DNA of 44,066 bases, taken from the NCBI RefSeq assembly GCF_030406405.1, contig NZ_JAUEPL010000054.1, forward strand, positions 1-44,066, read 5' to 3'. The notes below the pieces were generated by a model. It was not told where the DNA came from. It worked only from the letters and a program-made list of their open reading frames with translations, and made no database searches. Made by a program: the position numbers and the translations under genes. Origin of the DNA: Streptomyces ficellus (lineage in GTDB: Bacteria; Actinomycetota; Actinomycetes; Streptomycetales; Streptomycetaceae). Below are positions 23,285 through 30,010 of this stretch, one piece after another (position 1 is the first letter of the stretch; every line of letters starts with the position of its first letter).

Positions 23285-24049
23285 ATGCCCCGTACCCGAG
23301 CAGCTTCCGCGGCGCTTGCCGGCGTGATCGCCGTCGTGCTCGTCGGCTGCGCCTCCGGCGGCACCGGCGCGGCCGAGCGGCCCACACACAGCGCGGGCAC
23401 ACTCACCGCGGGCACGCCCGCGTCGGGCACGGCCACCGGCGCCGTCATCGCCCAGCCGGCTCCCGCCACGCCCGCGCCGGCCACGCCCGCCGCCCCCTCC
23501 CCCGAGCCGCCCCCCGGCGAAACGCCCCGCACGCGGACCGCCGTGCTGGCCATACCGTCCATCGGCGTCACGAACCTGCGCGTCGTCCCGTACGAAGGCA
23601 CCACCGACGACTGGCCCGGCACGAGGATCCAGAACCGGGGCGTGGCCGCCAGCCCCTACGGCGAGCGCGGCGGCGTGGGCCCCGGCGCGACCGGCAATTA
23701 CCTCGTCACCGCCCACCGCCTCTCCTCCGGCGGCCCACTGCGCGACCTGCCCTCCCTCAAGGAGGGAGAGTCGGTCTTCGTCACGGCGGGCGGCACGGTC
23801 CACGAGTACCGGATCACCGACACCCGCAAGACCTCCTTCCGCTCCGCGCGCTCGCTCGCCGAGCAGCGCGCCGCGGTCCCCGGCAAGCCGGGTGAGCGGC
23901 CCACCAAGGCGATGATCACCCTCTCCACGTGCGCCACGCCCGAGGACAACGCGGTGGGGAACTTCTGGCGTGACGACCGGGGCAACCCCGAGCACCGCAT
24001 CGACAAGATCGGCGTACTGGTCTCCTCACGCCCCGCACCGGGGCAGTGA
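23285..24049 (+). CDS. Class E sortase with lipoprotein-type signal
   Basis: A 254-aa transpeptidase or peptidase. The sortase core has the catalytic His in TAHR (about residue 141), the Cys in TLSTC (about 214) and the Arg in HRIDKIG near the end. TLxTC and the compact C-terminus indicate class E, which in Streptomyces anchors LAxTG proteins such as chaplins. The N-terminus is unusual. Instead of a plain membrane anchor it shows a 21-residue signal ending in L-V-G-C22, a lipobox, followed by a Thr/Ala/Pro-rich linker (about 30-80). It may be tethered as a lipoprotein outside the membrane. No LAxTG substrate gene is nearby. Confidence 0.88.
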   Translation: MPRTRAASAALAGVIAVVLVGCASGGTGAAERPTHSAGTLTAGTPASGTATGAVIAQPAPATPAPATPAAPSPEPPPGETPRTRTAVLAIPSIGVTNLRVVPYEGTTDDWPGTRIQNRGVAASPYGERGGVGPGATGNYLVTAHRLSSGGPLRDLPSLKEGESVFVTAGGTVHEYRITDTRKTSFRSARSLAEQRAAVPGKPGERPTKAMITLSTCATPEDNAVGNFWRDDRGNPEHRIDKIGVLVSSRPAPGQ

Positions 24050-24156
24050 CCTCCTAAGCCGTCTCCGCGGCAGCCGGCCATGGGCACTACTTCGGGTCAT
24101 GGCGGCGTGCCTCCAGCAAGAAATCTGGGCAAAGGGGCAGAAATGTCTCACATAAG

Positions 24157-24186
24157 TGCCCTGAGATGCCCCTAGATGCCCAGAGA
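24157..24186. repeat. Three tandem decamers upstream of the radical SAM gene
   Basis: TGCCCTGAGA, TGCCCCTAGA and TGCCCAGAGA lie end to end, with an imperfect fourth unit, 31-60 nt upstream of the ATG at 24217. A 10-bp period places every unit on the same face of the helix, as in direct-repeat boxes bound by OmpR-type regulators. Confidence 0.6.
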
Positions 24187-24216
24187 TCCCTGTGGCGCCG
24201 TCGGCTGGAGACTGAG

Positions 24217-25728
24217 ATGCGCGTGATGCTGGTTCACCCGAGTGCCCTGATGTACTCGGAGATCTTCCTACGGCTGGAGCCACTGGGTCTGGAACGGGTG
24301 GCCGCCGCGGCGCGGGACGCCGGTCATGACGTACGCGTGGTGGACCTCCAGGTCCTCTCGCGCTCCCTGCTCGACCGGGAGCTGGCCTCGTACGCGCCCG
24401 AGGCGCTGGGTATCTCGCTGAACTACCTGGCCAACATCCCCGAGGCGATCGAGATCGCCCAGCGGGCCAAGGCCGCCTCCCCGGGCTGCTTCGTCTTCCT
24501 GGGCGGCCACAGCGTGTCGTTCATCGCCGAACACGTACTGGAACAGGCCGACGGCGCGGTCGACGCGATCGTCCGAGGGGAAGGCGAACCGGCCGTCGCA
24601 CCCCTGCTGGAGGCGGCGCGTGACGGAGGGCTGGCGTCCGTCCCGGGCGTCGTCTGCGCGGACGGCCGGGGACCGGCCCCCAAGCTGCTGGACAGCCTCG
24701 ATCACCCCCGCCCCGCCCGCGACCTCATGCGCAAGCGCAACCGGTACTTCATCGGGGAACTGGACCCGTGCGCCTCGATCGAGTTCACCCGGGGCTGTCC
24801 CTGGGACTGCTCCTTCTGCTCCGCGTGGACGTTCTACGGACGCAGCTACCGCAAGGCGTCGCCCGAGGCGGCGGCCGAGGAAATGGCCTCGATCCGGGAG
24901 CCGAACGTCTTCATCGTCGACGACGTGGCCTTCATCCGGCCCGAGCACGGCCATGGCATCGCCGCCGAGCTGGAGCGCCGCCGCATTCGCAAGCAGTACT
25001 ACCTGGAGACCCGCAGTGACGTCCTGCTGCGCAACGAGGAGGTCTTCGAGCGCTGGGCGCGCCTGGGACTGCGCTACATGTTCCTGGGGATGGAGGCGCT
25101 CGACGCCGAGGGGCTGGACCTCTACCGCAAGCGCGTGAGCCCGGACGACAACTTCAAGGCGCTGGAGAGGGCGCGCCGGATGGGCATCATGGTGGCGATC
25201 AACCTGATCGTCGACCCGGCCTGGGACGAGGACCGGTTCCGCCTGGTACGGGAATTCGCCCTGTCCGTCCCCGAGATCGTGCACCTCACCGTGATGACGC
25301 CGTACCCCGGCACGGAGATCTGGCACACCGAGGCCCGGCAGCTGACCACCCGTGACTACCGGCTCTTCGACATCCAGCACGCGGTCGTGCCCACCAAGCT
25401 TCCCCTGGAGCACTTCTACCGGGAGCTGGTCCGCACCCAGGCCGTCCTCAACCGCAAGCACCTGGGTCTGCGCAACGCCATCGGCGCCATGAGCGTGCTG
25501 GGCCGCAACCTCGCGCGCGGGCAGACGAACTTCGCCCGCATGCTGTGGAAGTTCGGCAGCGTCTACAACGTGGAGCGCCAGATGGCGGACCACCGCCGCC
25601 ATGTGGAGTACGAGCTGCCGCTGCCCAAGCACAGCGCCACGCCACCCGGGCGGCAGGACCTGTTCATCCACACGAGGGCGCTGTCCCACTCCCGCCCCCA
25701 GGCCGACCCGGAGCCCGACGGAGTGTGA
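24217..25728 (+). CDS. hpnR: Cobalamin-binding radical SAM enzyme, HpnR-like hopanoid C-3 methylase
   Basis: A 503-aa class B radical SAM methylase. The N-terminal cobalamin domain (1-150) starts MRVMLVHPSALMYSEIFLRLEPLGLERVA, close to HpnR, which methylates hopanoids at C-3. The radical SAM cluster CPWDCSFC (Cys at about 194, 198, 201) follows EFTRG. VFIVDDVAF, RYMFLGMEAL and MTPYPGTEIW are typical later motifs. I chose the ATG at 24217 because the family starts there, although an upstream in-frame ATG adds 17 unrelated residues. It is followed by a tiny ORF and an MMPL transporter. No hopanoid cyclase lies in the window, so it would act on hopanoid made elsewhere. Confidence 0.8.
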   Translation: MRVMLVHPSALMYSEIFLRLEPLGLERVAAAARDAGHDVRVVDLQVLSRSLLDRELASYAPEALGISLNYLANIPEAIEIAQRAKAASPGCFVFLGGHSVSFIAEHVLEQADGAVDAIVRGEGEPAVAPLLEAARDGGLASVPGVVCADGRGPAPKLLDSLDHPRPARDLMRKRNRYFIGELDPCASIEFTRGCPWDCSFCSAWTFYGRSYRKASPEAAAEEMASIREPNVFIVDDVAFIRPEHGHGIAAELERRRIRKQYYLETRSDVLLRNEEVFERWARLGLRYMFLGMEALDAEGLDLYRKRVSPDDNFKALERARRMGIMVAINLIVDPAWDEDRFRLVREFALSVPEIVHLTVMTPYPGTEIWHTEARQLTTRDYRLFDIQHAVVPTKLPLEHFYRELVRTQAVLNRKHLGLRNAIGAMSVLGRNLARGQTNFARMLWKFGSVYNVERQMADHRRHVEYELPLPKHSATPPGRQDLFIHTRALSHSRPQADPEPDGV

Positions 25729-25874
25729 GAACGAAAACCGCCGCCGGTCCCTCCTTCCGCCCTACGAGTACACCGCGCCCGTACCCGCCGGGCCGCGCGC
25801 CCGGCACCGCGCGGCCGTGTGCGAGGTTGTTGACCCGTTCCCGGGCCGGGCGACGCCGACCGTGGAGGAGACCC

Positions 25875-25955
25875 ATGTACAAGTGGCTCGACCGGCGCGG
25901 TGGGGGCCGGACCGTGGCCCGTGCGGGCAGCCGCCGGGGCGGGGAGCCGCGATGA
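25875..25955 (+). CDS. 26-aa ORF coupled to the MMPL gene
   Basis: ATG at 25875 has a GGAGGAG ribosome site 5-11 nt upstream, the best in this area. It encodes a very basic peptide (MYKWLDRRGGGRTVARAG..., ten Arg). Its TGA overlaps the ATG of the MMPL transporter (ATGA, 25952-25955). The MMPL start itself has only a weak site, so translation of this ORF could feed ribosomes to it. It may be a leader peptide or a real small protein; codon use cannot separate the two. Confidence 0.5.
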   Translation: MYKWLDRRGGGRTVARAGSRRGGEPR

Positions 25956-28156
25956 GGCGCCGCCTCCTGCCCGCCGAACCGCTGGACTCGCTGGCCCGGC
26001 TGGTGCTGCGCTTCCCCGTCCGTACGCTCGTGCTGACCGCGTGCGTGCTGCTGGCGGCGGGGGTCGCGGCCGTGGGGGTGAGCGACAAGCTCTACCACGG
26101 CGGCACCACCGCGCCGGGCGCCGAGTCGGCGCGCGCCGAACGCACGCTGGCCACGGCGTTCGGCGGCGGGAGTCCGACGGTCACGCTGGTGGCCACGACG
26201 GACGGCTCGGTGGACGACCCGGCGGTGGTGCGGGCCGGGACGCGGCTCGCGGAGCGGGCGCGGCGGCTGCCGAAGGTGGTGGACGTCCGCTCGTACTGGC
26301 CGCGGCGCGCGCCCGCACTGCGCGGGCGTGGTGGCCATACCGCGCTGGTGGAACTGCGGGTGGCCACGACGCAGGCCACGGCGCACAAGGACGTGGAGCC
26401 GCTGCTCGCTGAGCTGACGGGCCGTCATGGGCCGTTGCGGGTGGGCGCGACCGGCACCACGCCGGTGGGCCTGGCGATCGAGCGGCAGAGCCGGCTGGAT
26501 CTGCGGCGTACGGAACTGCTGGCCGCGCCGCTGACCGCGTGCGTCCTCGTGGTCGTCTTCGGCGGCGTGGTCGCCGCGGGGCTGGCGCTGCTGGTGGGGC
26601 TGGCTGCCGTGGTGGGGGCGACCGCGGTGCTCAGCGGCGTGTCCGGACTGACCACGGTCTCGGTGATCGCCCTGAACCTCACCACGGCGCTCGGTTTCGC
26701 GCTGGCCGTCGACTTCAGCCTGTTCATACTGGCCCGCTACCGGGAGGAGAGGCGGCGCTACCGCGAGGAGCGGGACCCGCACGAGGCCGCTCACCAGGCG
26801 CTGGTGGCCACGGTGTGCACCACGGGCCGTACGGTGGTGTGCTCGGCCCTGACGGTGATCGGCAGCCTGGTGGCGCTGCTGCTGTTCCCACTGGGCATGC
26901 TGCGGTCCATCGCGTACGGCGGCATCGCCGTGGTGGCGCTCAGCGCGCTGCTCGCGATCACCGCGCTGCCCGCGGCGCTGCTCCTGCTGGGGCCGCGGAT
27001 CGACGCGCTGTCGGTGCGCCGCCGCGGGTTGCGGGCCTCGCCGGACAGCGGGCGCTGGTACCGGCTCGCGTACGCGGTGATGCGGCGCCCGGTGCCGGTG
27101 GTGCTGGTCCTGGGCGTCGTGCTGACCGCGCTGGTCCTGCCGTTCAGCGGTGCCCGGTTCGGTACGTTCGACGACCGGGCGCTGCCGCGCGACTCGCCGA
27201 CGCGCCACGCCACGGACACGCTGCGCCGGGACTTCGACCACCACGCGATGAGCCCGGTGCAGGTGGTGCTGCCCGGCCTGGACGCCCGTGGCGGCGCCCG
27301 CGCGCTGGACGGGTACGCCCGGCACCTCGCCCGGCTGGAGCATGTGGCGCGCGTGGAGACGGCGACGGGCACCTACCGGGACGGCCGGCGCCTGCGGGCG
27401 GCGGAGCCGGGCCACGGGTACGCCTCGGCGGCGGGGGTGTGGGCGGCCGTCATCACCGACGTCGGTCCGGAGACCTCGGAGGGCGTGGAGGTGGTACGGG
27501 CGGTGCGCGCCGTGTCCTCGCCCGTGCCGGCCCTGGTCGGCGGCACCCAGGCGTGGCTGGCGGACCTGCGGGACAGCATCCGTGCGCGGGTCGTCCCGGC
27601 GATGTCGCTGATCGCCGTGGTCACGCTGCTGGTCCTGGGCTGGTGCACGCGCAGCCTCGTGCTGCCGATCAAGGCGCTGGCCCTCAACGTGCTGAGCCTG
27701 AGCGCCACGTTCGGCGTGATGGTGCTGGTGTTCCAGCAGGGCCACCTGCGTGAGTGGCTGGGCGGGTTCACGGTGACCGGGGTGACGGACTCGTTCGTCC
27801 CCGTGCTGGTGCTGTGCGTGGCCTTCGGGCTGTCGATGGACTACGAGGTCCTGCTGCTGTCGCGGACCGTGGAGGAGCACGAGGCGGGCGCGTCGACGCG
27901 GCAGGCCGTGGCACGTGCCGTGCAGCAGACGGCGGGCCTGTTCACGGCGTCGGCGCTGGTCGTCATCGTCGTCATGGCGGCGCTGGCGGCGTCGGGTCTG
28001 CTGCTGCTGAAGGTCGTGGGGGTGAGCCTGGCCGTGGCGGTGTTCGTCGACGCCACGGTGATCCGTCTGCTCCTCGCCCCCGCCCTGATGGCCCTGCTCG
28101 GCCGCGCCAACTGGTGGCTGCCGGCCCGGCGGACACCGGCCACGGTCCGGGTCTGA
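25952..28156 (+). CDS. MMPL-family RND transporter
   Basis: A 734-aa membrane protein with two repeats, each of one helix, an extracytoplasmic domain and a five- to six-helix bundle. Residues LNLTTALGFALAVDFSLFILARYREE (about 235-262) and DSFVPVLVLCVAFGLSMDYEVLLLSR in the second half are the MMPL proton-relay helices, with Asp/Tyr in the conserved positions. The family exports lipids, glycolipids or lipophilic antibiotics with the proton gradient. The ATG at 25952 is coupled to a 26-residue ORF. It lies 223 nt after the HpnR-like gene on the same strand. A hopanoid or other lipid cargo is a reasonable guess because HpnN, another RND protein, moves hopanoids. Confidence 0.92.
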   Translation: MRRRLLPAEPLDSLARLVLRFPVRTLVLTACVLLAAGVAAVGVSDKLYHGGTTAPGAESARAERTLATAFGGGSPTVTLVATTDGSVDDPAVVRAGTRLAERARRLPKVVDVRSYWPRRAPALRGRGGHTALVELRVATTQATAHKDVEPLLAELTGRHGPLRVGATGTTPVGLAIERQSRLDLRRTELLAAPLTACVLVVVFGGVVAAGLALLVGLAAVVGATAVLSGVSGLTTVSVIALNLTTALGFALAVDFSLFILARYREERRRYREERDPHEAAHQALVATVCTTGRTVVCSALTVIGSLVALLLFPLGMLRSIAYGGIAVVALSALLAITALPAALLLLGPRIDALSVRRRGLRASPDSGRWYRLAYAVMRRPVPVVLVLGVVLTALVLPFSGARFGTFDDRALPRDSPTRHATDTLRRDFDHHAMSPVQVVLPGLDARGGARALDGYARHLARLEHVARVETATGTYRDGRRLRAAEPGHGYASAAGVWAAVITDVGPETSEGVEVVRAVRAVSSPVPALVGGTQAWLADLRDSIRARVVPAMSLIAVVTLLVLGWCTRSLVLPIKALALNVLSLSATFGVMVLVFQQGHLREWLGGFTVTGVTDSFVPVLVLCVAFGLSMDYEVLLLSRTVEEHEAGASTRQAVARAVQQTAGLFTASALVVIVVMAALAASGLLLLKVVGVSLAVAVFVDATVIRLLLAPALMALLGRANWWLPARRTPATVRV

Positions 28157-28201
28157 CGGCCCGGCGCCGGCGTGGTGGGGCCCGCTCGGGGAGCCCGGTT
28201 A

Positions 28202-28231
28202 GGGGAGCCCGGCCGGGGGGCCGGGCTCCCC
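28202..28231. terminator. Bidirectional GC hairpin after the MMPL gene
   Basis: A perfect 13-bp inverted repeat (28202-28214 and 28219-28231) with a GGGG loop lies 46 nt downstream of the MMPL stop. It sits between two convergent genes and could end transcription from either side. Confidence 0.85.
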
Positions 28232-28246
28232 GAACCGGAGCTCGCT

Positions 28247-28374
28247 CCACGGCGCCGGTCTCCCCCCGCCCGGGCTCACACCGGCCCGGTCTCTGTCCCC
28301 CGCGCGAGTTCCACGGCGCCGATCTTGCCCCTCCTGGGCTCACACTGCCCGGTCTCTCCCCCCCCGCCCGGGCT
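28247..28374. repeat. Two imperfect 64-bp tandem repeats
   Basis: CCACGGCGCCG at 28247 recurs at 28311, followed in both by related sequence (GGGCTCACAC, then CCCGGTCTCT, then a C-run). A third partial copy of the CGCCCGGGCTC part follows near 28375. The copies contain long C-runs. They carry no convincing reading frame and sit in the convergent gap between the MMPL and protease genes. Confidence 0.72.
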
Positions 28375-28434
28375 CCCGGCGCCCGTGTTCGTGGGGGCCG
28401 GGCGCCGGGGGGCCGGGCGGGGGCGGCGGGCGGG

Positions 28435-29589
28435 TCAGGGGTTGGCGGGCTGGGCGTCGCCCTCCTGGTCGGCGGCGCCGATCCGGGCGCCGACCTCGGC
28501 CAGTGCGGTGGTGACGGGCTGGAAGAACGTCTCGCCGCCCACGTCGCAGTTTCCGCTGCCGCCCGAGGTGAGGCCGATCGCGTCTCCTTCACGCGTGAAC
28601 AGGGAGCCGCCGCTGTCACCGGGCTCGGCGCAGACGTTGGTCTGGATGAGCCCGGTGACCGTGCCCTCCGGGTAGTTGACGGTGGCGTTCAGGCCGGTGA
28701 CCTGACCGTCCCGCAGCCCGGTGGTGCTGCCCATGCGGAACACCTGCTGGCCGACCGCCGCTTCGGCCGCCTGCCGGATCCCCAGCCTCTGTCCGCCCCC
28801 CACGTCGACCACACTCGGCGCCTCGGCGCCCGGATCGTCGTACGTGACGAGGGCGAAGTCACCGGCGCCGGGGAAGACGGCCTGCCGCACCGACCCGAGC
28901 GGCGTACCGTTCTCGTCCGACCACTGCCGGGCGGAGGCGGCACAGTGCCCGGCGGTGAGGAACCCGCTCCGCCCGTCCCGGGTCGTCACGTTGAAGCCGA
29001 GCGAGCAGCGCGAGCCGCCGCCGAAGATGGCGTCTCCGCCGTCGACGAACGGCGTGAACTCCCCCTTCGACTTCTGGATGCGGGCCACGCCCGGGCCCAG
29101 TGACTCGACCGCCGATTCCAGCGTGTCCCACCGCTCGCCGGTGACCGTACGATCCGCGGTGACCAGGACCTGGTTCGTTCTGGGATCGACGGCCCACGCC
29201 GTGCCGGGAATCCCGGCCTTGCGCGCCAGCGTCCGCGCGGCCGACGTCAGCACACCGGTGCCGTTGCGTACGCCGCGGGCGACCGCGCCCGCCTTCTCCA
29301 CCCGCTCCTTCATGGCCTCGTCGCCGCCCGCCACATTGACCACGAGCCGCCGCTCGGCCGCGTCGTAGTACGCCCCGCCGTAGGAGTCACCGAGAAACTC
29401 GCCGAGCCGGCCCGCCACCTGGGCGGCGGACGCGGCACTCATGGTCCTGGCGGTGACCGGCCCCGGCTGCGGTCCGGACCGCGAAGCATTGGCGTTGGGC
29501 AGCAGGATCGCCGCCGCGGCAATGCCCACCGCCCCCGCTCCTGCGAGGACGGCCTTTCGCTTGGGTATGCGCCTGTGACTCAACTCCAC
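28435..29589 (-). CDS. Secreted S1 (alpha-lytic/streptogrisin-like) serine protease
   Basis: A 384-aa preproprotease. The GTG at 29589, behind AGGAG, begins a basic signal (ELSHRRIPKRK, then AVLAGAGAVGIAAAAILLPNANA); upstream ORF extension is not needed. A pro-region (about 40-175) follows, with GGAYYDAAERRLVVNVAG and AWAVDPRTNQVLVTADRTV as in alpha-lytic-type propeptides. The chymotrypsin-fold domain has the triad His in TAGHC (about 213), Asp in GDFALV (about 242) and Ser in EPGDSGGSL (about 324). Cys pairs CSLGF/GHC and NVCAEPGD/GNCDVGG fit disulfides. It is secreted and self-processed. A small unknown ORF lies upstream on the same strand. Confidence 0.94.
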   Translation of the reverse strand: MELSHRRIPKRKAVLAGAGAVGIAAAAILLPNANASRSGPQPGPVTARTMSAASAAQVAGRLGEFLGDSYGGAYYDAAERRLVVNVAGGDEAMKERVEKAGAVARGVRNGTGVLTSAARTLARKAGIPGTAWAVDPRTNQVLVTADRTVTGERWDTLESAVESLGPGVARIQKSKGEFTPFVDGGDAIFGGGSRCSLGFNVTTRDGRSGFLTAGHCAASARQWSDENGTPLGSVRQAVFPGAGDFALVTYDDPGAEAPSVVDVGGGQRLGIRQAAEAAVGQQVFRMGSTTGLRDGQVTGLNATVNYPEGTVTGLIQTNVCAEPGDSGGSLFTREGDAIGLTSGGSGNCDVGGETFFQPVTTALAEVGARIGAADQEGDAQPANP

Positions 29590-29676
29590 TGCTCCTGCTG
29601 GTGGTTCGGACTCCGGCTGCCGACGGCAACCGGGGGACGCGTCCACCGCTTGGTACGGACGGTGCGGCGGTTGTGT

Positions 29677-29961
29677 TCACCCGGACCGGGAATCGGCCTC
29701 GCCGAGGACCGCGCGGCCGCGCGTGACGGCGGCGTCCCGGTGGAGGGCGAGCTCCGCGAGCGTGTCCCCGTCGTGCTCCCCCACCCGGGCGCCCGTGGCG
29801 AGCCCGGCGATCAGGGAGCCGAACCCCTCGGCGAGCCCCTCGCCGGGAGCGGCGACGGAGACGCGCGGCTCGCCCCGGAACACCAGCAGGAGGGCGCCGA
29901 GAAGCGCCGCGGTGGCGCCGCCGCCATGCTTTCGGCCGATCCGGCGGGTGCCGGTGCCCAA
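29677..29961 (-). CDS. Hypothetical small protein, 94 aa
   Basis: An open frame with the strong G/C third-position bias of real genes in this DNA, giving a hydrophobic N-terminal stretch (TAALLGALLLVF, about 17-29) and a soluble Gly/Ala/Leu-rich remainder (GLAEGFGSLIAGLATGARVGEHDGDTLAELAL). The only start is TTG at 29961 without an obvious ribosome site, so the true N-terminus is uncertain. It ends 87 nt before the protease start. I do not recognise it. It could be a membrane-anchored peptide or the remnant of a longer gene. Confidence 0.42.
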   Translation of the reverse strand: MGTGTRRIGRKHGGGATAALLGALLLVFRGEPRVSVAAPGEGLAEGFGSLIAGLATGARVGEHDGDTLAELALHRDAAVTRGRAVLGEADSRSG

Positions 29962-30010
29962 GGCCGACCGCGGGTCGCTCGGTCACAGGAACCAATGCTA
30001 GAAATGGGGC

